DNA of 6,640 bases from Anaerolineaceae bacterium 46_22. GTDB taxonomy: Bacteria; Chloroflexota; Anaerolineae; Anaerolineales; Anaerolineaceae. Position numbers and translations under genes: made by a program. The first letter of the stretch is position 1, and each line of letters starts with the position of its first letter. This document shows positions 1 to 5,951 of this stretch, one piece after another. The notes below the pieces were generated by a model. That model searched no databases, was not told where the DNA came from, and worked only from the letters and a program-made list of their open reading frames with translations. Location: assembly GCA_001508595.1 (NCBI GenBank), contig LGHA01000107.1, forward strand, positions 1 to 6,640. The letters are read 5' to 3'.

Positions 1-383
<383 letters not shown>

Positions 384-385
384 TC

Positions 386-410
386 AAAAGACCAACCTTT
401 CGGCTGGTCT
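386..410 (-). terminator. Hairpin with GAAA tetraloop and short U-run between tsf and pyrH (weak terminator or attenuator)
   Basis: On the minus strand a 9-bp stem (arms 402-410 and 389-397) closes a GAAA loop (398-401) and runs into UCUUUUG. One pair is G.U on the minus strand but A.C on the plus strand, which supports an RNA made from the minus strand. The U-run has only four residues, so partial termination or a processing or stability role is more likely than full termination inside this operon. Confidence 0.6.
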
Positions 411-423
411 CAGATTTCTCAAT

Positions 424-1050
424 TTATTCTTCTTTCGCGTCTTCCGCACCGGATTGAGCGCCGAGCTCCCAGCGAACAAAGCGCCGGACAAGGATTTTTT
501 CTCCCATCTTAACAACCTGCTCGTTGATCAGGTCCTGGACGGTCTTGCTTCCGTCGCGCACATAAGCCTGGTTGAGCAAAACAGTTTCTTCTTTGTATTT
601 CTTCAAATAACCTTCCACGATCATTGGGACGATCTTTTCCGGCTTTCCCTCTTCCATCGCGCGGGCAGCAGCAACTTTCTTTTCTCGCTCAAGTGCTGCC
701 TCGGGGATGTCCTCTTCTGTCAGGTAGAGCGGGTTTGCAGCAGCGATCTGCAGCGCCAATTCATGCGCCAGGTTGAGAAACTCGGGTGAACGGCCAACAA
801 AATCCGTCTCGCAGTTTAATTCAACCATAACCGCCAGCCGCCCTTCACCGTGGGTATAAACTTCAATCACACCCTCAGAGGCAACTCGCTCGGCGCGTTT
901 TGCTGCCTTTGCCAGGCCTTTTTCACGCAAGAAGTCGCTGGCTTTTTCAAAATCGCCGTTGGATTCGCGCAGTGCAGTACGGCAGTCTAGAATGCCGCAG
1001 CCGGTAGCATCTCGCAGCTCTTTAATCATTTCAGTGGTAATTTCTGTCAT
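424..1050 (-). CDS. tsf: Elongation factor Ts, short form
   Basis: EF-Ts is the cytoplasmic guanine nucleotide exchange factor that releases GDP from EF-Tu during translation elongation. At 208 residues it is the short form (E. coli has about 283) seen in Thermus and several other phyla. The N-terminal UBA-like domain (about 5-50) reads KELRDATGCGILDCRTAL then NGDFEKASDFLREKGLAKAA; the usual Lys of the first signature is Arg. The core holds ELNCETDFVGRSPEF with the TDFV motif at 82-85 that contacts EF-Tu. The C-terminal part contains EEGKPEKIVPMIVEGYLKK and ends in VRRFVRWELG plus a short acidic tail. It starts 42 nt after the rpsB stop. The ATG at 1048-1050 has an AGGA at 1061-1064, 10 nt upstream. 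Operon position between rpsB and pyrH agrees with the call. Confidence 0.98.
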   Translation of the reverse strand: MTEITTEMIKELRDATGCGILDCRTALRESNGDFEKASDFLREKGLAKAAKRAERVASEGVIEVYTHGEGRLAVMVELNCETDFVGRSPEFLNLAHELALQIAAANPLYLTEEDIPEAALEREKKVAAARAMEEGKPEKIVPMIVEGYLKKYKEETVLLNQAYVRDGSKTVQDLINEQVVKMGEKILVRRFVRWELGAQSGAEDAKEE

Positions 1051-1092
1051 CTTATATTATTCCTATCTCAAATCCTTTAGCGAATCCTAATT

Positions 1093-2061
1093 TTAATTTT
1101 CTTCGTCGTCGTCTTCAACAACAGCTTCAATTTCTTCTTCGTCGTCTTCAACAACGGCTTCAATTTCTTCTTCGACATCCTCGTCAACGATTTCTTCTTC
1201 CTCGTCCTCAAGATCGCTTCGTTTGGGTTTAGCTTTCTTTGTGGTCCCCAGGTGTTTCAGAGTCGATGCACCCAGAAGCGCTTCATCTTCCAGGTCTTCA
1301 TCATCATCAACGAAGCGGGAAACCTCAGCAGGCATGGATTCTGCCAACATTTCTTCATCTTCGATGTCTTTGCTGCGGATAGCTTTGCCTTCCATCACTG
1401 CGTCAGCGATTTTTCCGACCAACAGCTTGATCGCGCGGATAGCGTCGTCGTTGGAAGGGATCACGTAATCTACGTTTTTGGGATCACAATTGGTATCAAT
1501 CATGGCGATCACGGGGATGTCCTTAAGATTCGCCTCATGAACTGCGGTGTCCTCACGCATAACATCAACCACAAACAAAACATCTGGCAGTCGTTTCATG
1601 GTGCGGATACCGTGCAGTCGCATATCCAGTCGTTCAATATCGCGCTCGATCAACAGACCTTCTTTTTTGGTCAGGAGGTCAATTTGACCGCTGTCGCGCA
1701 TGCGTTCGAGACGTTCCAGTTCGAAAATTCGTTTCTGGATGGTGAACCAGTTGGTGATGGTGCCGCCCAGCCAGCGCTCATTGACATAGGGCATACCGCA
1801 GCGTTCTGCTTCTTCACGGATTGTATCCTGTGCCTGGCGTTTGGTGCCGACAAACAACACGGTTCCGCCATTGGCAACTTTGTCTCGCACAAAATTGTAA
1901 GCTTCATCCAGCAATTTAACGGTTTGCTGGAGGTCGATAATATGGATACCGTTGCGTTCTGTAAAGATGTAAGAACGCATCTTGGGATTCCATTTATTGG
2001 TCCGGTGACCAAAGTGGACGCCGCTCTCGAGGAGCGCTTTCATAGTAACTACGGGTGACAT
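1093..2061 (-). CDS. rpsB: 30S ribosomal protein S2 with long acidic C-terminal extension
   Basis: S2 is a late-assembling small-subunit protein that helps bind S1 and mRNA. Family hallmarks are clear: the start [15 protein letters not shown], then [19 protein letters not shown], the [11 protein letters not shown] segment, and the second signature [19 protein letters not shown]. The usual S2 core ends near residue 226 (E. coli S2 is 241 residues). This protein continues to 322. The extra part has a KKAKPKR basic patch and then an almost uninterrupted Asp/Glu tail containing two tandem copies of [11 protein letters not shown]. The ATG at 2059-2061 has a strong AAGGAG Shine-Dalgarno (2071-2076) with 9 nt spacing. 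It is the first gene of the rpsB-tsf-pyrH operon, and a promoter and structured leader lie upstream. In E. coli S2 represses its own operon through the leader RNA; whether that holds here is inference. Confidence 0.98.
   Translation of the reverse strand: MSPVVTMKALLESGVHFGHRTNKWNPKMRSYIFTERNGIHIIDLQQTVKLLDEAYNFVRDKVANGGTVLFVGTKRQAQDTIREEAERCGMPYVNERWLGGTITNWFTIQKRIFELERLERMRDSGQIDLLTKKEGLLIERDIERLDMRLHGIRTMKRLPDVLFVVDVMREDTAVHEANLKDIPVIAMIDTNCDPKNVDYVIPSNDDAIRAIKLLVGKIADAVMEGKAIRSKDIEDEEMLAESMPAEVSRFVDDDEDLEDEALLGASTLKHLGTTKKAKPKRSDLEDEEEEIVDEDVEEEIEAVVEDDEEEIEAVVEDDDEEN
1108..1173 (-). repeat. Two tandem 33-bp repeats encoding the S2 acidic tail
   Basis: Copies at 1108-1140 and 1141-1173 differ at one base only and keep frame, each encoding the 11-residue block [11 protein letters not shown] (minus strand). 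A degenerate continuation of the same Glu/Asp-rich text lies at 1174-1206. The near identity suggests a recent duplication or a length-variable site. Confidence 0.9.
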
Positions 2062-2091
2062 TTTATAAAACTCCTTTGCGTTTTTAGCCTC

Positions 2092-2151
2092 CGTCTCCTT
2101 CTGGCTTGCCCCTCACCCATCATATGGGCACGCAGGACAAATCCGGAGACG
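2092..2151 (-). promoter_or_regulatory. Structured 5' leader of rpsB, candidate S2 autoregulatory element
   Basis: In the minus-strand transcript a 7-bp perfect stem, CGUCUCC (2151-2145) with GGAGACG (2098-2092), encloses an inner hairpin CCCAU-AUG-AUGGG (2128-2116) that extends by two further G.U pairs. The structure ends about 15 nt before the Shine-Dalgarno of rpsB. The CUCC of the 5' arm could alternatively pair with the GGAG of that Shine-Dalgarno, so a switch is possible. S2-mediated repression of rpsB-tsf through the leader is known in E. coli. I do not recognise this fold as a catalogued one. Confidence 0.5.
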
Positions 2152-2163
2152 TGTGAAATAAGT

Positions 2164-2183
2164 CTGTCAAGTCGATTTGACAG
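2164..2183 (-). repeat. Perfect dyad CTGTCAA-N6-TTGACAG at the expected rpsB transcription start
   Basis: Seven-base arms are perfectly complementary around a 6-nt spacer. It begins about 7 bases downstream of the -10 box, so it would either form a hairpin at the extreme 5' end of the mRNA (stability) or serve as a repressor operator. The sequence does not decide between the two. Confidence 0.6.
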
Positions 2184-2190
2184 CGGAATT

Positions 2191-2220
2191 AGTATAGCAT
2201 ATTGGACAAGAAAAGGGAAT
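2191..2220 (-). promoter_or_regulatory. Promoter of the rpsB-tsf-pyrH operon (extended -10)
   Basis: On the minus strand TATACT (2196-2191) is preceded by TGC, giving an extended -10 TGCTATACT. The -35 region about 17 bases upstream is poor (TTCCCT-like), as extended -10 promoters tolerate. This implies a leader of roughly 120 nt carrying the dyad and the stem structure. Confidence 0.6.
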
Positions 2221-2538
2221 AGATTATAGAAAATTTTTTGCCGTTTACTGCTTGGATTATTGAGCAGAAAAAGCAAAGTTAAATTATTGTGAAAAACAAG
2301 CCCAGCCATGGTTAATTTTACTTAAGACTTTCCGCTTGTACCCTTCAAAACAGCCTTTGACACTTTTCTTGCTTGAATATTTCCACTAAAATATTAGAAA
2401 ATAGATTATAGTATCTATACAAAGATTTGTTCATTAATCATTTTCAGTCATTAGAACACAGTTCGTCCTTGTGACTGGTTTCAATGAGAAGCTGTTGAAA
2501 AACAGCAGCTAACCGACACCCACAAAAAAAGCAGCCGC
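2197..2538. other. AT-rich divergent intergenic region, rpsB / cysteine-module gene
   Basis: No gene is supported here. For the plus-strand gene at 2539 there is a perfect TTGACA (2357-2362) but only a poor -10 (TATTTC, 2378-2383, spacing 15). A second candidate lies at 2401-2418, where ATAGAT and ATCTAT form 6-bp arms around TATAGT, an operator-like dyad overlapping a -10-like box. Nearest the gene, GCTGTT-GAAA-AACAGC (2491-2506) is a perfect 6-bp tetraloop hairpin. The actual start site cannot be fixed by eye. Confidence 0.4.
2491..2506 (+). promoter_or_regulatory. GAAA-tetraloop hairpin in the leader of the 438-aa gene
   Basis: Six perfect base pairs close a GNRA tetraloop 32 nt before the ATG at 2539. 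There is no recognisable Shine-Dalgarno between the hairpin and the start codon, so this structure may matter for translation or mRNA stability. Confidence 0.4.
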
Positions 2539-3855
2539 ATGGAACAAAGAATCTGCCCTTACCTCGCCGTTCTTGACGACCCAACTACCTGTAAGAACTT
2601 CCCCTACGAAGGGCATGCCTGCCATCGTGTAAAAAAACCCGTTCCTGTCAAACTCTCTTACCAGAGAAGTCATTGTCTTAATGAATCCTACACCCAATGT
2701 GCTGGCTATATTAATGGTTGGGAAACCGGTTTTCCAAAAATTTTACGAGGGGATAATAATCCAGTCCTTAATAAAGTATTGAGCAAACTGCGGGTATGGA
2801 GAGAAAAAGCGCCTCAAAAAGAGGCTGAAAAGGTCGAGCTCAAAACTGAACTGGCATCGATTGCGGTTGAAACAAAAAAAACGACGGCAATAAAAGACAT
2901 TCACAAGAAAAGGGACTGGTCCAAAACACTCGCAGCCAGCTTTGCGTTTTTCAAAGGGAAAATAAATGATGGAATTAAAAACCTGGGTGCCAAATTAAAG
3001 GGTCAAAAAGAAAAAGCGAAGAAACCATCCATCATAAAATCACTTCAAAGCAAGCTGGCAGCAATTAGACTTGCCAAAAAAGAGCAGACATCAGCTGTTA
3101 GCCCCCGCCAAAAGACAAAGATTTATGCGGAAGAAGAAAAGCAAAGGATCTCGGATCATATTGAAATAGTTCAACAGGATATTAACCCGTCGGCCGTGCA
3201 GCAAATTCATGTTAAAAAGGAACCGGTTACACCAAAAGAGACCTACCAGGAGCCTGTACCGGAAAAGGTCACCCGTGAAAAGCTCGATCTTCGCAAGGAA
3301 TATAATTTGCGAGATGAGCTAAAATCCGAGCGGCGGCAAAAAAAATCCCTGAAATTTGAGCTGCCATGGCAAAAGGATCGACAAGCCAAACAGGACAAGA
3401 TGGACTTACTGGCTAGCAAACGAACAAAAGTAAAACAAAATAAAGTCGATGGGTTGAACTTCTTTCAAAGGATCTTTTCACACAAGAAGAAAGTGCAGCG
3501 AAAATGGCGTTTGAAGAAAGTCTTTCAAAGCAAAGCCTTCAGGTTGATGAACCTGCTCATTATCCTCATCATCCTTTTTGCGATATTCCCAGGGCAGGTA
3601 TTATCCTTTGGCCGGGATGTACGGGTAAAAGTGGACATCTGGTTCAGCGCCGGCATGGAGACCATTGAAGCCATTCTCGCCATAAACACACCGGGTGCAC
3701 CCTCATTGACCCTTTCGCCCTCAGAAATTGCCGGGTCATCCATCACACCCACAAACACGCAAACGCCGATCCCCTCATCAACTCCGCCAGGAAGCGGCAC
3801 GCCCGGGGTCACCCCCTTCATCTACCTGACAAAAACCGAAGCACCTGAGCCCTAA
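2539..3855 (+). CDS. Membrane protein with N-terminal cysteine module, Lys-rich linker and Thr/Pro tail; function unknown
   Basis: I cannot name a function for this 438-residue protein. Residues 1-70 form a compact module with Cys at 6, 18, 28, 46 and 54 plus His 26, 29 and 45: ICPYL, DDP, NFPYEG, ACHR, PVPVKLSYQ, SHCL, QCAGY. This pattern resembles a cysteine module at the start of many Anaerolineae proteins (recollection, not a search). Residues about 85-333 are extremely Lys/Glu/Gln-rich, probably helical or disordered. One transmembrane helix follows at about 336-356 (MNLLIILIILFAIFPGQVL). The final 80 residues are Ser/Thr/Pro-rich and end PFIYLTKTEAPEP. There is no signal peptide, and the strong positive charge before the helix predicts N-in topology with the tail outside. 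The start is chosen by exact agreement with the paralogue at 4125 (MExxICPYL); it lacks a visible Shine-Dalgarno. The five Cys and nearby His could bind a metal, which is inference. Confidence 0.9.
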   Translation: MEQRICPYLAVLDDPTTCKNFPYEGHACHRVKKPVPVKLSYQRSHCLNESYTQCAGYINGWETGFPKILRGDNNPVLNKVLSKLRVWREKAPQKEAEKVELKTELASIAVETKKTTAIKDIHKKRDWSKTLAASFAFFKGKINDGIKNLGAKLKGQKEKAKKPSIIKSLQSKLAAIRLAKKEQTSAVSPRQKTKIYAEEEKQRISDHIEIVQQDINPSAVQQIHVKKEPVTPKETYQEPVPEKVTREKLDLRKEYNLRDELKSERRQKKSLKFELPWQKDRQAKQDKMDLLASKRTKVKQNKVDGLNFFQRIFSHKKKVQRKWRLKKVFQSKAFRLMNLLIILIILFAIFPGQVLSFGRDVRVKVDIWFSAGMETIEAILAINTPGAPSLTLSPSEIAGSSITPTNTQTPIPSSTPPGSGTPGVTPFIYLTKTEAPEP

Positions 3856-4064
3856 GGGGAACAGATAATGGGGGCATAAAATGCAATCTATGATTCGCAA
3901 AATTTATATTCGGTTGTCTGATCTAACCATTTGTTGCGCTTAAACAGTAGCATTGGCATCATTCTTGCTATCAGTAAGCCTGTGAGAAAATAATTTGGAT
4001 AAAAAGATATAATAGTATAATTGTTAGGCTGAAGGAACAATGCAGCACATAGTCCCTGGAAAAG
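3856..4064 (+). other. Intergenic spacer between the two cysteine-module paralogues
   Basis: No terminator hairpin with a U-run is visible after the first gene. A promoter lies at 3994-4021, so the second gene can be transcribed on its own as well as by read-through. Confidence 0.5.
3994..4021 (+). promoter_or_regulatory. Promoter upstream of the second cysteine-module gene
   Basis: Two TATAAT boxes occur 8 bases apart (4008-4013 and 4016-4021). The second has TTTGGA at 3994-3999 as a -35 with 16-nt spacing. The segment ATAATAGTATAATTG (4009-4023) recurs exactly at 6584-6598, near the end of the window. Confidence 0.6.
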
Positions 4065-4124
4065 GTGAACGGCTCGGAATCAAGCCGTCCCATCTGGACC
4101 GATCATCTACTCAAAGAAGACTTT

Positions 4125-4574
4125 ATGGAATCAAAAATCTGCCCTTACCTTTGCCTGGTCGATGACCCATCCTCATGCAAAGATTTCCCATACGAAGGCA
4201 ATGCCTGCCATCGTGTAAAAAAACCTGTTCCGGTAAAACTTTCCTACCAGAAAAGTCACTGCCTCACCGAAGCACACACACGGTGCGCCGGCTATATTAC
4301 TGGCTGGGAAACAGGCGGGTTTCCAAAATTTTTGCGTGCAGATTACCCAAACTGGAAACGCGCATTATTTAACACAAAGGTCTGGTTGGTGAGCCTGTCG
4401 ATCATCTTCCTGTTTCTGCTGGTTATCCTGATTCCACAAATCACAAACATCGGTGAGGAAATCGGGGCCAGGAACAATGATGGTCTCATTCCCCCTGCCG
4501 AGACAGAATACCCTACCCTCACAGAAACCCTGTACGCCCACAAGCCAACCAACGGGCACACCAACACGCAATGA
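4125..4574 (+). CDS. Short membrane-anchored paralogue of the 438-aa protein, probably frameshifted at its 3' end
   Basis: The 149-residue product has the same N-terminal module as the upstream gene: about 49 of the first 64 residues are identical, with Cys at 6, 18, 28, 46 and 54 in the same positions and an extra Cys10. The Lys-rich linker is missing; after FPKFLRADYPNWK a single transmembrane helix follows at about 86-104 (VWLVSLSIIFLFLLVILIP). The exported tail is short. I chose ATG 4125 over the GTG at 4065 because it matches the start of the paralogue exactly; AAAGAAGA just upstream is a weak Shine-Dalgarno. The two genes share 25 identical bases at 2615-2639 and 4201-4225, so they are tandem duplicates. 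The reading frame ends at 4574, but the C-terminus typical of the paralogue continues in the +1 frame to 4614. Function unknown; N-in topology is inferred from charge. Confidence 0.88.
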   Translation: MESKICPYLCLVDDPSSCKDFPYEGNACHRVKKPVPVKLSYQKSHCLTEAHTRCAGYITGWETGGFPKFLRADYPNWKRALFNTKVWLVSLSIIFLFLLVILIPQITNIGEEIGARNNDGLIPPAETEYPTLTETLYAHKPTNGHTNTQ

Positions 4575-4614
4575 CGGTCCACAGCCGTTTATCATCGTCA
4601 CCAAAACACCTTAA
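4534..4614 (+). pseudogene. Displaced C-terminal tail of the 4125 gene in the +1 frame
   Basis: Read one base off the frame of the 149-aa gene, this stretch encodes TPTSQPTGTPT and then PQPFIIVTKTP before TAA (4612-4614). The upstream paralogue ends with a TPT-containing Thr/Pro stretch and TPFIYLTKTEAPEP, so PFI-x-(L/V)-TKT is shared. The +1 frame is open from about 4420, so a one-base insertion (or two-base deletion) between there and 4571 explains the shift. The terminator hairpin begins 9 nt after this TAA, supporting 4614 as the original gene end. A sequencing error or programmed frameshifting remains possible. Confidence 0.7.
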
Positions 4615-4623
4615 ATATCGTAG

Positions 4624-4656
4624 GGTGCGATGCGTTTTTCACCGCACCATTTTTTT
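4624..4656 (+). terminator. Intrinsic terminator after the second cysteine-module gene
   Basis: GGTGCG (4624-4629) pairs with CGCACC (4643-4648) around a 13-nt loop, and seven T residues follow at 4650-4656. An alternative pairing of TGCG (4631-4634) with CGCA (4643-4646) exists. Position and T-run fit rho-independent termination on the plus strand. Confidence 0.65.
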
Positions 4657-4708
4657 ATCCAACAAATTAAACAACAACATAACTGTGCAAGTTAAATTTT
4701 TGCTTTTA

Positions 4709-4737
4709 TTGGTGCGTGGACGATCACCACGCACCAA
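4709..4737. repeat. Perfect 11-bp inverted repeat between convergent genes
   Basis: TTGGTGCGTGG (4709-4719) and CCACGCACCAA (4727-4737) surround a 7-nt loop. It begins 9 nt beyond the stop of the minus-strand gene and may end its transcript, but no U-run follows on either strand. The arms share the GGTGCG/CGCACC core of the hairpin at 4624-4648. Confidence 0.75.
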
Positions 4738-4745
4738 ACAAAAGA

Positions 4746-5840
4746 TCAGTTGAAAAGCAGCGGCAGGAAATAATAGAACCACGCTGGTTCGGGGATCGTC
4801 ACCGACTCCGGTCCAACGGTTTGATCGGACATATCATTCGTTAGGATCTCGATCCAATAATAATAGGTTTGCCCGGTCTCAACCGCATCATCTTCATACG
4901 TATAAATATCCCCAACCGGTGACCCGAGGTTGGCGGGAATAATTGCCGTATTGATCTTGACGCTGTCGACCAGGATTTCGCTTGTGCCGCGAAAAACATT
5001 AAAGCCTACGATATTTATCTCGCTGAGCGTCTCCCATTCCAGCACAACCGCCGATTTCTTGTCGTCATAAACGGCTGTAAATTCACCCATAACAACATTG
5101 GTTGGATCAACAGGCTCACTATGACAGCCATGAGCTCCGTACGAATTATCATCAAAATAAATAACAACATACCAGGATTGAATTTCCGTGATGCCGGGTT
5201 CATTATCGTGATAAATGCCTGAACCATCAATATCTGTCATCACCTCACCCAAATGCAGATATCGCCCATTGCTATTGCTGCATCCCTCACAGGCGGGTAT
5301 GGTACTTCGATAGATTTGGTATGTTTTGCTCGGTTCGCCAAAAAATGAAACGATTTTTGTCGTATCCTGGACTTCGACAGGTAAGATCCTTGGGCAGGCA
5401 GCACCAGTACTGGTACTTACGGGAACTGGAATGGTGTGATGTGTGGTAAGTTCGTTTACGCCGTCCCATTTAAATTTGTAATACCAATGGGTCCCACTGT
5501 AATCACCAAGCCCGCCAAATTGAATATTTACCGGAATGCTATTCTCTTCTCTGGAAAAAGCCCCAACATTTAGCTGCCAGTAATCCTCGGTGAAACCGCC
5601 ATCTTCTCCAGCAGAGGGATTAAACCCATCCTCTGTGAGAATTTCCTCAGGGGGATGGGTCAGAGGGTATGGGGGAATTGGTCCGTAAATATTCAGCCAG
5701 GCTGTGTAATTGACCTTTCCCACAGGCGGGTCCAATTCGAGGGTGCCAATATCATTCGTTATTCCGGCTAAAACAAAAAACACTGCAGTAACAGAAAGCA
5801 AAACTCCCAGCGTCAAAGAAATCAACAATTTTTTGTTCAT
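4746..5840 (-). CDS. Secreted protein with FN3-like modules and a hydrophobic C-terminal YYFLPLLFN motif
   Basis: The 364-residue product starts with a typical signal peptide: MNKK, then a hydrophobic stretch ending in FVLA-G near residue 26, with no lipobox. After a less recognisable region come two FN3-like modules. The first (about 154-245) contains TYQIYRS, an ACEGC Cys pair and SWYVVIY. The second (about 246-347) carries VVLEWETLSEINIVGFNVFR, a W-E-T-x-S-E-x-N-x-x-G-F-x-V-x-R pattern common in secreted bacterial beta-sandwich proteins, and QTYYYWIEI. The protein ends WFYYFLPLLFN with no LPXTG motif. I associate short terminal xFLPLxx sequences with Chloroflexota exported proteins and infer a surface-retention role. 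The start is ATG 5838-5840, with AAAGGG at 5848-5853, 7 nt upstream; a TTG directly before it (5841-5843) is the alternative. Likely a surface or adhesion protein; no catalytic motif seen. Confidence 0.85.
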   Translation of the reverse strand: MNKKLLISLTLGVLLSVTAVFFVLAGITNDIGTLELDPPVGKVNYTAWLNIYGPIPPYPLTHPPEEILTEDGFNPSAGEDGGFTEDYWQLNVGAFSREENSIPVNIQFGGLGDYSGTHWYYKFKWDGVNELTTHHTIPVPVSTSTGAACPRILPVEVQDTTKIVSFFGEPSKTYQIYRSTIPACEGCSNSNGRYLHLGEVMTDIDGSGIYHDNEPGITEIQSWYVVIYFDDNSYGAHGCHSEPVDPTNVVMGEFTAVYDDKKSAVVLEWETLSEINIVGFNVFRGTSEILVDSVKINTAIIPANLGSPVGDIYTYEDDAVETGQTYYYWIEILTNDMSDQTVGPESVTIPEPAWFYYFLPLLFN

Positions 5841-5929
5841 CAATTCTGCCCTTTCATCAGTTATCCTGATAGAAAATTCTTCACCTTTTCAATTCTTAAC
5901 GGCTGTAAAAAAGAAATTTCAGAATAAAA

Positions 5930-5951
5930 ATCACCTCCTGTCCTTCAGGTG
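5930..5951 (-). promoter_or_regulatory. Orphan perfect Shine-Dalgarno AGGAGGTGAT inside a small dyad
   Basis: The minus strand reads AGGAGGTGAT (5939-5930), fully complementary to the 16S rRNA 3' end, but about 90 nt upstream of the start of the secreted-protein gene. The SD lies in a dyad CACCT...AGGTG (5951-5947 and 5936-5932) that could mask it. Short leader frames begin nearby: GTG within the SD gives MIFILKFLFYSR and a stop. This could be a leader peptide or ribosome standby site, or chance. Confidence 0.35.

Noticed and set aside
1252..2058. Long plus-strand open frame (268 codons) opposite rpsB
   Set aside because: Lies wholly antisense to an unambiguous S2 gene; no Shine-Dalgarno or family motif. 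Same reasoning for plus-strand frames at 33-311, 454-789 and 1223-1468 and the minus frame 1671-2012.
2049..2309. Minus-strand frame of 86 codons in the rpsB leader
   Set aside because: Overlaps promoter, leader structure and SD of rpsB and has no protein-like motif.
2631..2637. A AAA AAA slippery heptamer, also at 4217-4223
   Set aside because: It fits -1 slippage in both paralogues, but the -1 frame stops quickly in the first gene, there is no clear stimulatory structure, and the run simply encodes the conserved V-K-K.
3525..3821. Minus-strand frame of 98 codons inside the 438-aa gene
   Set aside because: Shadow of the Thr/Pro-rich and transmembrane coding sequence; the plus frame is supported by the paralogue.
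4065..4124. GTG start giving a 20-residue N-terminal extension of the second paralogue
   Set aside because: The first paralogue begins exactly at the residue corresponding to ATG 4125, and the extension has no counterpart.
4571..4753. Plus-strand 60-codon frame whose ATG overlaps the TGA of the second paralogue
   Set aside because: It crosses the terminator hairpin and inverted repeat; its composition is not protein-like.
5930..5940. Match to the 16S rRNA 3' end on the plus strand
   Set aside because: Only about ten bases agree and the flanks do not look like rRNA, so it is not an rRNA fragment.
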